Shown piece by piece: positions 16,155 through 23,570 of a stretch of 27,362 nt of DNA. The notes below the pieces were generated by a model, which was not told the origin of the DNA, did not search any database, and saw only the letters and a program-made list of their open reading frames with translations. The position numbers and the translations under genes are program-made. This stretch comes from CAYNST01 sp964399955. Lineage in GTDB: Bacteria; Pseudomonadota; Gammaproteobacteria; Pseudomonadales; Cellvibrionaceae. The stretch lies in the NCBI GenBank assembly GCA_964399955.1, contig CAYNST010000039.1, positions 1 through 27,362 on the forward strand. The letters run 5' to 3'. The first letter of the stretch is position 1. Each line of letters starts with the position of its first letter.

Positions 16155-16718
16155 TCAGAATTTATAAGTAAAACCGGCAGAGGCGCCGCGTATGCGGATG
16201 TCGTCAGAATTCACCAACTGCTTCCACTCGGCGTGGAAGTTAACATTGGGTGTCATCACAAAACTCACGCCCATGCCCAGCGACAATCCGTCAAAGCTGC
16301 CGGCGGAGGTGATGTCGTCTTCTGTGATGTCCGCTTCCATGGTGGTATAGCCCAACAGGCCGTAAAGGCTGGCGCGCTCGTTCTCAATGACCGGCCTAAA
16401 GTAGAGGCTGCCAAAATAGTTGCCGCCAATTTCTATCGGTTGGCCCTCGATGGGCATGTCTTCAGCGTCTACACCCGCGCCGCGCCGGCCGGTATCGCTG
16501 TTGATGCCAAAGCCCGCTCGGCCCTCCAGGCCCACGTAAGGGAACAGCTTGAACCCGCCGACGGCTTCCAGCGTCCAGAGGTTGAAGTTGGAGTCGATAT
16601 CGGGAGCCGCAGCAGTGAGCTGCCAAGTGGAAAAATTGCTGCCGGCGTAGAAGTTCGGGTCCCATGCATGGGCCGACATCGCCGATGAGGCCAAAGCAAT
16701 GAGCAAGAGCTTTTTCAT
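16155..16718 (-). CDS. Small outer-membrane beta-barrel protein
   Basis: A 187-residue exported protein. A clear signal peptide (MKKLLLIALASSAMSAHA) is followed by alternating hydrophobic strands of an eight-stranded OmpA/OmpW-like barrel, and the chain ends in Phe (FTYKF), the signature for barrel assembly. The body begins WDPNFYAGSNFS and contains PYVGLEGRAGFG, SLYFRPVIEN, ASLYGLLGYT and VNFHAEWKQL, each a plausible strand. It is in the outer-membrane-protein family with a single beta-barrel domain; function unknown. ATG 16718 gives the normal signal peptide and has GGAGA about ten bases upstream; an upstream in-frame start at 16796 would put 26 extra residues before it. Confidence 0.85.
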   Translation of the reverse strand: MKKLLLIALASSAMSAHAWDPNFYAGSNFSTWQLTAAAPDIDSNFNLWTLEAVGGFKLFPYVGLEGRAGFGINSDTGRRGAGVDAEDMPIEGQPIEIGGNYFGSLYFRPVIENERASLYGLLGYTTMEADITEDDITSAGSFDGLSLGMGVSFVMTPNVNFHAEWKQLVNSDDIRIRGASAGFTYKF

Positions 16719-16760
16719 ACCAAGATGTCTCCAGGGCGTTTTATTGGCAAGCGCTTCATT

Positions 16761-16790
16761 ATTGTAGACGCTGGATGCGAAAATCGATAA
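16761..16790 (-). promoter_or_regulatory. Possible promoter for the outer-membrane protein gene
   Basis: The minus strand has TTATCG (16785-16790), 18 bases, then TACAAT (16761-16766). The -10 is good, the -35 weak. It gives a leader of about 36 bases and lies downstream of the 16803-16857 terminator, so the gene need not depend on the upstream promoter. Confidence 0.4.
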
Positions 16791-16802
16791 CGGCAATGTC
16801 GC

Positions 16803-16857
16803 AAAAAACCCTGCGGAAGCCGATCAAGCCTTCAGAGCACTCACCAGATTGCGCAGA
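16803..16857 (-). terminator. Intrinsic-terminator-like hairpin upstream of the outer-membrane protein gene
   Basis: On the minus strand CTCTGCG pairs with CGCAGGG (seven pairs, one G-T) and is followed by six T. The loop of about 36 bases contains a smaller GAAG/CTTC stem. Confidence 0.5.
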
Positions 16858-16911
16858 GGCCACATCCAATTTTATGAAGGTGCCCTTTATAACACGGTAT
16901 GTCCTAGCGCT
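16803..16911 (-). ncRNA. Candidate regulated small RNA or attenuated leader
   Basis: On the minus strand a good promoter (16918-16946) and an intrinsic-terminator-like hairpin with six T (16803-16857) bound about 109 bases that have no credible protein gene. A 13-codon ORF beginning MWPLRN (16824-16865) enters the terminator stem, so a leader-peptide attenuator for the outer-membrane protein gene is the main alternative. Two palindromic boxes sit just upstream of the promoter. Inference only: no expression evidence. Confidence 0.35.
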
Positions 16912-16917
16912 TGCAAA

Positions 16918-16946
16918 AGTATTCTGCGAAGTGTGTGCAAAGTCAA
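16918..16946 (-). promoter_or_regulatory. Strong sigma-70-like promoter on the minus strand
   Basis: TTGACT (16941-16946), a 17-base spacer and AATACT (16918-16923), predicting a start near 16911. This is the best sigma-70 match I found in the window. An AACCGGTT palindrome (16946-16953) overlaps the edge of the -35 element. Confidence 0.55.
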
Positions 16947-16949
16947 ACC

Positions 16950-16980
16950 GGTTGAACCAACTGTAGCACCTGGTTGAACC
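16950..16980. promoter_or_regulatory. Pair of GGTTGAACC palindromic boxes
   Basis: The palindrome GGTT-G-AACC occurs at 16950-16958 and 16972-16980, exactly 22 bases (two helical turns) apart, directly upstream of the minus-strand -35 element. The spacing and placement fit a dimeric transcription factor acting on that promoter. They are also 175-205 bases upstream of bipA. The factor is unknown. Confidence 0.5.
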
Positions 16981-17084
16981 CTTGAACAATTGGGATTGGG
17001 GTTTGGTGAAGCACCGGCGTGCCTGCGCCTTCTTAAATTGGCCTCAGCCCACCAACCCGGCTATCGCTTGGCTGCAGGTACCGC

Positions 17085-17090
17085 TATAAT
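17085..17090 (+). promoter_or_regulatory. -10 element of bipA promoter
   Basis: A perfect TATAAT is followed by GCGCGCC, a GC-rich discriminator. Such discriminators are typical of promoters repressed in the stringent response. No clear -35 is at the right spacing. A start near 17097 gives a leader of about 58 bases to the GTG start of bipA. Confidence 0.55.
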
Positions 17091-17154
17091 GCGCGCCTTT
17101 TATACAGTCTCCCCACAGCGGTATCACCGCTGCCCACTCCTGAGGTTCGTTTTT

Positions 17155-18782
17155 GTGATAGAGAAACTGCGCAACATTGCCATCATCGCCCACGTCGATC
17201 ACGGTAAAACCACACTGGTCGACAAGCTCCTGCGGCAGTCCGGCACCCTTGACCGCAAAGACTTGGCCTCTGAGCGCATAATGGACTCTAACGACCAGGA
17301 AAAAGAGCGGGGTATTACCATTCTCGCCAAGAATACCGCCATCAAGTGGCAGGACTATCGCATCAATATCGTCGATACCCCCGGACACGCCGACTTTGGC
17401 GGTGAGGTAGAGCGCGTTCTTTCCATGGTGGACAGCGTTTGCCTGCTGGTGGATGCGGTGGACGGCCCGATGCCGCAAACCCGCTTTGTGACCAGTAAGG
17501 CCTTTGAGCGCGGCCTGAAGCCAATTGTGGTGGTCAACAAGGTTGATCGCCCGGGCGCCCGACCGGATTGGGTCGTGGATCAGGTATTTGACCTCTTTGA
17601 CCGCCTCGGTGCCACAGACGAGCAACTGGATTTTCCGGTGATCTACGCCTCAGCCTTGAACGGCGTTGCCGGGCCGCGCCCGGATGAGCTGGCCGAAGAC
17701 ATGACGCCGCTGTTTGAAACCATCATCAGCCACGTACAGCCACCGGATGTGGATCCGAGTGGGCCGTTTCAGATGCAAATATCTGCACTGGACTACAGCA
17801 GTTATGTGGGCGTCATCGGCGTAGGCCGTATCAACCGCGGCAGCCTTTCGCCCAACCAGCAGGTTGTGGTCATTGACCACAAGGGCAACAAGCGCAAGGG
17901 CAAGGTGCTGCAGGTAATGGGCTATCACGGCCTGGAGCGCATAGATACGCAAAAAGCCAACGCGGGTGACATCGTCTGCATCACCGGCATCGACAAACTC
18001 GGCATCTCCGACACCCTGTGTGACCCCGACAAAGTCGAAGCCATGGTGCCCTTGACCGTTGACGAGCCCACCGTGAGCATGACCTTTCAGGTCAATGACT
18101 CGCCTTTCGCGGGCCTGGATGGCAAGTACGTTACTTCGCGCAACATCAAGGAGCGCCTGGAGCAGGAGCTGATTCACAACGTTGCGCTGCGCGTTGCGCC
18201 GGGTGAAACCGCAGACAAATTCAAGGTTTCCGGGCGCGGCGAGCTGCACCTGTCGGTTTTGATCGAGACCATGCGCCGCGAAGGGTTTGAGCTGGGTGTA
18301 TCGCGCCCGGAAGTTATTCAAAAAATGGTTGACGGCGAGGTTCACGAGCCATTTGAGCAACTGGTGATTGATGTTGAAGACATTCATCAGGGCGCCATCA
18401 TGGAAGAGCTGGGTCTGCGCAAGGCCGAGCTGACCAACATGGTGCCGGACGGCAAAGGTCGCGTTCGTTTGGAGTTCACCATTCCTTCGCGCGGGCTGAT
18501 CGGCTTTCGCGGGCAGTTTCTGACGCTGACGTCCGGCTCCGGCATCATGACCAGCATTTTTGACCACTACGGTCCGGTCAAGANNNNNNNNNNNNNNNNN
18601 NNNNNNNNNNNNNNNNNNNNNNNNNNNNNNNNNNNNNNNNNNNNNNNNNNNNNNNNNNNNNNNNNNNNNNNNNNNNNNNNNNNGAGCTGGTGGAAGTTAC
18701 ACCGGTCAGTATCCGGCTGCGCAAGAAGTTGTTGACCGAAAACGAGCGCAAGCGCGCAAAAAACACCAAGTTCAACGGCTAA
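17155..18782 (+). CDS. bipA: Ribosome-binding GTPase BipA/TypA, interrupted by assembly gap
   Basis: A translational GTPase of the EF-G family that binds the ribosome and aids 50S assembly and stress adaptation. The start is GTG 17155, giving MIEKLRNIAIIAHVDHGKTT with the P-loop at residues 12-19. RGITI, DTPGHADF and NKVD follow in the expected order, then EF-G-like domains II, III and V. Coding is clean for 476 codons up to the N run, then resumes after it with ELVEVTPVSIRLRKK and 32 residues to the TAA at 18780. The two sides are in different frames with 100 N, but this is an artefact of the placeholder. By comparison with remembered E. coli BipA about 100 residues are missing. Confidence 0.95.
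18584..18683. other. Assembly gap (100 N) inside bipA
   Basis: Exactly 100 N, a placeholder of unknown true length. The flanking coding frames require a real length that leaves remainder 2 on division by 3, and the missing BipA segment suggests roughly 300 bases. Confidence 0.97.
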
Positions 18783-18790
18783 TGGCACCC

Positions 18791-18832
18791 CCCGGCCGTA
18801 CAACTGAGACCGTACTCAGCTGCCCGGCCGGG
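18791..18832 (+). terminator. Two-part stem-loop after bipA
   Basis: CCCGGCCG (18791-18798) pairs with CGGCCGGG (18825-18832), enclosing an inner CTGAG/CTCAG stem. It begins nine bases after the bipA stop. There is no T-run, so this is either a factor-dependent terminator or an mRNA-stabilising 3' end. Confidence 0.5.
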
Positions 18833-19018
18833 CATTCGTCGGAAATACTTGCAAACTCGGTGGCAAGGTCCCATTGTTAGCTGTAAGTCGGTTGATTGTT
18901 TGGAACCCCTGGTGAACCTTCTTCCAATCCCGGGTCTAAGCAGTTAACGACGCCATTTACTCAGGCGGACGAAGTTGCAGCACTATAACAATAGGATTGC
19001 TCACAACTAGAGGTGTTT

Positions 19019-19168
19019 ATGGTTACGATCTTAGTGATGGTTTGTATGGCTGCAGCAACGGCTGCTGCGTGTGCAGTCCTGGCAAAGGCCAGCGCACCCA
19101 AGCCAGTACGCATCAAGGTAGAGACGGAGCGGCGTCAAGGCCGGGCCAATCGCTACCCCTATCAATAA
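19019..19168 (+). CDS. 49-residue small membrane protein
   Basis: A short open frame starting ATG 19019 with GAGGTG ending three bases before it, and ending TAA 19168. The N-terminal half (residues 1-24) is a hydrophobic helix (VTILVMVCMAAATAAACAVL); the rest is basic (PKPVRIKVETERRQGRANR and a PYQ end), which would place the C-terminus in the cytosol if the helix is a membrane anchor. No known family is recognised. A perfect ten-pair hairpin lies 28 bases after the stop, and bases 18850-19010 upstream hold nothing else I can identify. The ribosome-binding site, the helix and the hairpin together make it a plausible gene, but short frames like this can arise by chance. Confidence 0.55.
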   Translation: MVTILVMVCMAAATAAACAVLAKASAPKPVRIKVETERRQGRANRYPYQ

Positions 19169-19196
19169 CCCCATCTCCAACACGCAACGTCTGCTA

Positions 19197-19226
19197 TTGC
19201 CAAGCCTTGCACCACCGGCTTGGCAA
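19197..19226. terminator. Ten-pair hairpin between small protein gene and ABC exporter
   Basis: TTGCCAAGCC (19197-19206), a ten-base loop and GGCTTGGCAA (19217-19226) pair perfectly. Plus-strand bases after it (GTTTCCTTG) make a weak T-run. It probably serves both the 49-residue gene and the convergent ABC exporter gene. Confidence 0.6.
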
Positions 19227-19283
19227 GTTTCCTTGTATCACTTCTATTAACAATCCAGTTCATCTTCTGACCAGGCTGCATTC

Positions 19284-21146
19284 TCAGCCCTTGAGTGGTT
19301 GCTCTTTCGCGTCGTCTTCTTCGTCCAATAGGAAGCCACCGGATTGGTGCGCCCAAAGCTGAGCATAGAGGCCCTGCTGAGCCAGCAGCTGTGCGTGAGT
19401 ACCTTCTTCTATGATGCGGCCCTGATCCATAACAATCAGCCGGTCCATGGCGGCAATGGTTGACAGCCGGTGGGCTATGGCAATGACAGTTTTGTTGGTC
19501 ATCAGCGCGTTGAGGCTGTCCTGAATGGCGGCCTCCACTTCGGAATCCAGCGCGGAGGTGGCCTCGTCCAGTATCAAAATGGGTGCGTCCTTCAGTAGAA
19601 CACGGGCAATCGCGACCCTTTGCCGCTGCCCGCCGGACAGCTTTGCCCCGCGCTCGCCCACGTGAGCGTCGTAGCCGCGGCGGCCTTTGGCGTCTTCCAG
19701 CAGTGGAATGAACTGGTCGGCCTTGGCCTGACGAGCAGCCTCCAGCATGTCCACCTCCGTCGCCGCCGGGCGCCCGTAAAGCAGGTTGTCTCTCACGGAC
19801 CGGTGCAGCAAGGATGTGTCCTGGCTGACCATGCCAATCTGCCCGCGCAGGCTTTCCTGGGTGACCCCGGCAATGTCCTGCCCGTCGATACAGATACAGC
19901 CCTGTTTCAGATCGTAAAAACGCAGCAAGAGATTGACCAAGGTAGATTTGCCAGCACCCGAGCGCCCGACCAGGCCTACTTTTTCGCCCGGACGAATGTG
20001 CAGGTTAAAATTGTTGATCACATCTCCGCTCTTGCCGTAACCGAACTGCACTTGCTCAAAGCGAATGTCTCCCTGCGTCACCTGCAGTGGCTTGGCTGCG
20101 GGTTTGTCGGTGACCGTCTGCGGGCGCGACAGGGTATTGATACCGTCTTGCACGGTGCCGATACTCTCAAACAGGCCGGAGACCTCCCACATGATCCATT
20201 GCGACATGCCGTACAGTCGCATGACCACGCCCGTAGCTGCGGCAATGGCTCCGGTACTGATGGCGCTTTGCAGCCACAGGTAAACGGACAGTGCGCACAC
20301 GGTAAAAATCAGCAGTACGTTGATGATCCACACCGAGGTGTTGAACAGCGTAACCAGCCGCATCTGCGGGTGCACGGTGCCCAGAAACTCCTGCATGCTC
20401 TCCCTGACGTAGGCTTCCTCCCGCTGCGAGTGGGAGAACAGCTTGACCGTGGCGATGTTGGTGTAGGTATCCACCACCCGGCCGGTCATCTCCGAGCGGG
20501 CATCGGCCTGGCGGTTGGCCACCTGCCGCAGCCGGGGAATGAAATAGCGCAGCACAACGACGTAAAGCGTAAGCCAGCCCAGAAACGGCAGCGTCAGGCG
20601 CCAGTCCATGCTGCCGGACATCACCAGAACGCCAATAAAAAACACCAGGCTGTAGAGGAATACATCCAGCAGTTTCATCACCGTTTCGCGCACCGCCAGC
20701 GCAGTTTGCATCACCTTGGTGGCGATGCGCCCGGCAAATTCATTCTGATAAAAGCCCAGGCTCTGACCCAGCAGGTAACGATGCGCCTGCCAGCGGACAA
20801 TCATGGGAAAGTTGCCCAGCAAGGTTTGATGCACAATGGTGGAATGAAACAGCACCACCACAGGCAGACCAATCAGGATCAGCACTGCCATCAGCCAGAG
20901 CTGGCCAGACGTATTGGCCATCAGCGTTTCCGGCGTGTGTGCGCCCAGCCAGTCCACCAGCCCACCCAAAAAGCGGAACAGGATTATCTCTATGGTGGCG
21001 ATGCAGGCGGTGAGCAGCGCCATGCCGACCAGCCACCCTTCGCTGCCGCGGGTAAAATAGCGGCAGAAGGCCCACAGGGTGGTAGGCGGTTGGGCGGGCT
21101 CGGCTCGACTGAAAGGGGACAGGCGCTTTTCGAAGAATGAGAACAT
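19284..21146 (-). CDS. ABC exporter, fused membrane and ATPase domains
   Basis: A 620-residue half-transporter, MsbA-like in layout and presumably a homodimer in the inner membrane. An N-terminal type 1 exporter region with about six helices spans roughly residues 35-325. The ATPase domain follows: Walker A GRSGAGKST (394-402), Q-loop, signature LSGGQ (503-507), Walker B ILILDEATSALD and the AHRLST switch. ATG 21146 gives MFSFFEKRLSPF, typical of this subfamily, although no clear ribosome-binding site precedes it; an in-frame GTG at 21188 is possible. The substrate cannot be told from sequence. It is downstream of dtd on the same strand, with 65 bases between, so the two may be co-transcribed. 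Confidence 0.92.
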   Translation of the reverse strand: MFSFFEKRLSPFSRAEPAQPPTTLWAFCRYFTRGSEGWLVGMALLTACIATIEIILFRFLGGLVDWLGAHTPETLMANTSGQLWLMAVLILIGLPVVVLFHSTIVHQTLLGNFPMIVRWQAHRYLLGQSLGFYQNEFAGRIATKVMQTALAVRETVMKLLDVFLYSLVFFIGVLVMSGSMDWRLTLPFLGWLTLYVVVLRYFIPRLRQVANRQADARSEMTGRVVDTYTNIATVKLFSHSQREEAYVRESMQEFLGTVHPQMRLVTLFNTSVWIINVLLIFTVCALSVYLWLQSAISTGAIAAATGVVMRLYGMSQWIMWEVSGLFESIGTVQDGINTLSRPQTVTDKPAAKPLQVTQGDIRFEQVQFGYGKSGDVINNFNLHIRPGEKVGLVGRSGAGKSTLVNLLLRFYDLKQGCICIDGQDIAGVTQESLRGQIGMVSQDTSLLHRSVRDNLLYGRPAATEVDMLEAARQAKADQFIPLLEDAKGRRGYDAHVGERGAKLSGGQRQRVAIARVLLKDAPILILDEATSALDSEVEAAIQDSLNALMTNKTVIAIAHRLSTIAAMDRLIVMDQGRIIEEGTHAQLLAQQGLYAQLWAHQSGGFLLDEEDDAKEQPLKG

Positions 21147-21211
21147 GACAAGGGCAGCCGCAATAAAAACGGGCGGGCAGTATGCCACAATCGGGCCGCC
21201 CGCTGGTTGAG

Positions 21212-21649
21212 CTACAACTCCAGTAGAAAGGTGACAGGGCCGTCGTTCACCAGCTGAACCTGCATGTCGGCGGCAAATATACCGCTGGCCACTGGCTGAT
21301 GACGGGCCCCTAGCTGCTCGACAAACTGCAGGTAAAGCTCGCGCGCCCGATCCGGTGCCGCAGCGCGAGAAAAACTGGGCCGCAGCCCCTTGTTGGTGTC
21401 GGCCACCAGGGTAAATTGCGAAACTGCCAGCACGCCCCCGTTCACCGCACCTACACTCAGGTTCATCTTGCCGTCGTCGTCGGCAAACAGCCGGTAAGAC
21501 AGGACGCGCTCTGCCATGCGCGTTACACGCTGCAGGTCGTCGTCCTGCTCAATGCCAACCAGCAGCAAAAGCCCGTGATTTATGGCGCCAACGGTTGATC
21601 CGGCCACCGTGACCTGAGCTTCGGTGACCCTTTGAATCAGAACTCGCAT
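21212..21649 (-). CDS. dtd: D-aminoacyl-tRNA deacylase
   Basis: A 145-residue cytosolic dimeric enzyme that hydrolyses D-amino acids (and glycine) wrongly attached to tRNA. The two family motifs are present: SQFTL in VLAVSQFTLVAD, and the C-terminal NDGPVTFLLEL that forms the cross-subunit active site. The N-terminus MRVLIQRVTEAQVTV matches the family, which decides ATG 21649 over an upstream in-frame start at 21700. It lies upstream of the ABC exporter on the minus strand. In Pseudomonas I recall dtd next to pip; here a four-gene cassette separates them. Confidence 0.96.
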   Translation of the reverse strand: MRVLIQRVTEAQVTVAGSTVGAINHGLLLLVGIEQDDDLQRVTRMAERVLSYRLFADDDGKMNLSVGAVNGGVLAVSQFTLVADTNKGLRPSFSRAAAPDRARELYLQFVEQLGARHQPVASGIFAADMQVQLVNDGPVTFLLEL

Positions 21650-21841
21650 CAGGCGCTCCGTGGCTGTTGTTAAGGCGGTTAGAATAACGTGCCTGCCCAA
21701 GCCTTGCCCAGCAATTGACGCTCTGGGTAAGTTGTCCGGGGTGTTAAAAATTGTAATTGCGCAAAATCAGCGCTATCGGACCACCCCCAATCTTCCTACA
21801 ATCAGCTGACCAGCAGTATTGGCATGTTTGAGGTGAAGCGT

Positions 21842-23077
21842 GTGAGTTCAACCAAGGTGCGCAGTTTTGGGCTTATTGCCCTGCTGATCGGCTGCATGAA
21901 TAGCCAAGCAGAGGCGCAGAGCGGCGCCGGGAGCAGTTGTGCGCCCGATTGCGTCGCGGTGGGCGAATGGCAATTCAACCTGGGCCTGGGTTTGGGGCTG
22001 CGCCAAAACCCGTTGCACGACGGCCAGGATACGCCGCTGTTGGTGCTGCCGGAAATAGCCTATTACGGTGAGCGATTTTTTTTGCGCAATTTTGAATTTG
22101 GCTTCACCCTGGTTGAGACCCGCAGGCACCAGTTGCACGCGCTGGTCAGCCCCAGCCATGATCAAATGTATTTCAACCGCTGGGACCCGTTGAACTTCAT
22201 GGAGTTTGGCAGCGGTGCGGCAAGCGTTGGCGGCATTACTTCCTCCGCGCCAATTGGCGCTTATCGGGTGGATGTGCGTCTTACGCCTGCAGAATCGTCC
22301 GACTCAGTCGTCAGCGGTCAACCGTCGTCCGCTCCCGCCTCCGACCGGCTGCTGCAGTTTGACGGCGTGAGTGGCGTGACTGTCAATGGGCGCCCCATCA
22401 GTCTGTCCACCGGAAGTTACGCCCTTGAGGGTCGTATGGGTAACAACATTCTGGTGCAAGTGAACGAGGGCATCGTCACCCTGGAGGGGCTGGTCGGTAT
22501 GGATCAGCTGGAGGTGACCGGTACTGAGGCGCGGATCCGCAGCGGCGAGGACGCGCCGGTCAACTTTTCCTCAGACCCGCAGCTGGTGATCAACGCAGAA
22601 TCTACCACAGGCCAGTTGCCGGTCAGCAGCCGGGATGTGCGTCGCCGCAGGGTGGCTGGACTGGCGGGGCTTGAATATCTTTATGCTGTGTCCGGCTTTA
22701 ATCTGCACCTGCAGGCGCTGTCGGATGTTACGGGCGTGCACGGCGGCTACGAGCTGCGCGCGGCGGCCATATTCCCATGGCAGTGGGGCGAGCAGAGATG
22801 GGCCCTGACCGCAGGCTTGAACCACCAGAGCCGGCGCGTGGTGAATTATTACTATGGGCTTGCGGCCGGCGAGGTGCCGCAGGCAGTGGTCTACGCGCCG
22901 GATGCCGCCGGGTTGACAAGAATGGTGCGGCTTGACTGGCAAAAACCGGTCAGTCAGCGCTGGTCGCTGCGCGCCCTGGTGCAATACAAACAGCTGGCGC
23001 AAGAGGTCTCCTTAAGCCCCCTGGCTGCCAAGGACTACAGCGCGGCTGTGTTTGTGGGAGGGGTGTACCATTTCTGA
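21842..23077 (+). CDS. MipA/OmpV-family outer-membrane protein with large internal insert
   Basis: An exported outer-membrane barrel of about 411 residues ending VGGVYHF (terminal Phe). A signal peptide ends near SQAEAQ, and the MipA-type strands (EWQFNLGLGLGLRQNPL, LPEIAYYGERFFLRNFEFGF, NRWDPLNF) follow. Between about residue 122 and 266 there is an insert of roughly 145 residues, rich in Ser, Gly and Val (VSGVTVNGRPISL, GNNILVQVNEGIVTLEG), where the family usually has a short loop; it is probably exposed. Common MipA proteins are near 250 residues. I chose GTG 21842 because GAGGTGA, a full anti-Shine-Dalgarno match, lies five bases upstream; ATG 21824 is in frame but has none. It is followed by the DUF3019, regulator and kinase genes. 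Confidence 0.82.
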   Translation: MSSTKVRSFGLIALLIGCMNSQAEAQSGAGSSCAPDCVAVGEWQFNLGLGLGLRQNPLHDGQDTPLLVLPEIAYYGERFFLRNFEFGFTLVETRRHQLHALVSPSHDQMYFNRWDPLNFMEFGSGAASVGGITSSAPIGAYRVDVRLTPAESSDSVVSGQPSSAPASDRLLQFDGVSGVTVNGRPISLSTGSYALEGRMGNNILVQVNEGIVTLEGLVGMDQLEVTGTEARIRSGEDAPVNFSSDPQLVINAESTTGQLPVSSRDVRRRRVAGLAGLEYLYAVSGFNLHLQALSDVTGVHGGYELRAAAIFPWQWGEQRWALTAGLNHQSRRVVNYYYGLAAGEVPQAVVYAPDAAGLTRMVRLDWQKPVSQRWSLRALVQYKQLAQEVSLSPLAAKDYSAAVFVGGVYHF

Positions 23078-23570
23078 GCGGCTTTCCAGCATTGCCGCAG
23101 CGGGGCTTCCGCCGGCTCCCTGCGCACCTGCAGACACCAATCAGTGCCCACAGGAGCGTGTTCGCAGGCGAGGGTGTTTGCCCTGTGTCGGTGCCGCGCT
23201 GCTGACCCTGGTCTGCCTGCACGCTGAACAGGCGCACGCGGGGGATATTCCCGCTTTGGAGTTCTCCATCAAGCCGCGGCTGTGCGTACTCACAAACGGC
23301 GAAGAAGCCTGCTACGACGAGCTGGAAATGCGCTGGAGTGCCGCCAATACGCTAAACCTTTGCCTTTACCAGAATCAACAGTCAGAGCCCCTAAAATGCT
23401 GGACTGACACCAGTTCAGGCACCTTTCGTTATGTCTTGTCCGCTTCCAGCAACGTCACCTTCCACTTGCGTCAGCCGGGTGAAAAATGGCTGGTCAGTGA
23501 AGCCTTTGAAGTGATTCACGACGACAAGCGCCACCGCCGTGCACGCCGCAATCCCTGGAGCTTTTTCTAA
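23052..23570 (+). CDS. DUF3019-type secreted protein
   Basis: Up to 172 residues. The core from EFSIKPRLCVLTN to about residue 155 matches what I recall of DUF3019: short beta strands with four cysteines (C78, C87, C104, C116 in the longest frame) that could form two disulfides, so export to the periplasm is expected. The hydrophobic stretch GAALLTLVCLHAEQAHA is a signal peptide. No ATG or GTG lies in frame upstream of it: only TTG 23052, ATT 23070 (after GGGAGGGG) and TTG 23178 are available, so the start is unresolved. The longest form overlaps the MipA-like stop by 26 bases. Its stop overlaps the regulator start by one base (TAATG). The tail is basic (RHRRARRNPWSFF). Confidence 0.8.
   Translation: MWEGCTISERLSSIAAAGLPPAPCAPADTNQCPQERVRRRGCLPCVGAALLTLVCLHAEQAHAGDIPALEFSIKPRLCVLTNGEEACYDELEMRWSAANTLNLCLYQNQQSEPLKCWTDTSSGTFRYVLSASSNVTFHLRQPGEKWLVSEAFEVIHDDKRHRRARRNPWSFF

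Noticed and set aside
16775..16966. 63-codon plus-strand frame between the outer-membrane gene and bipA
   Set aside because: No ribosome-binding site, no recognisable motif, and it runs antisense through the promoter and terminator described there.
18560..18880. Frames crossing the N run
   Set aside because: The N bases are a placeholder; the true frame is given by bipA on both sides.
19620..21140. 506-codon frame antisense to the ABC exporter
   Set aside because: Rich in His and Gln with no domain signs; the minus strand holds a full ABC exporter.
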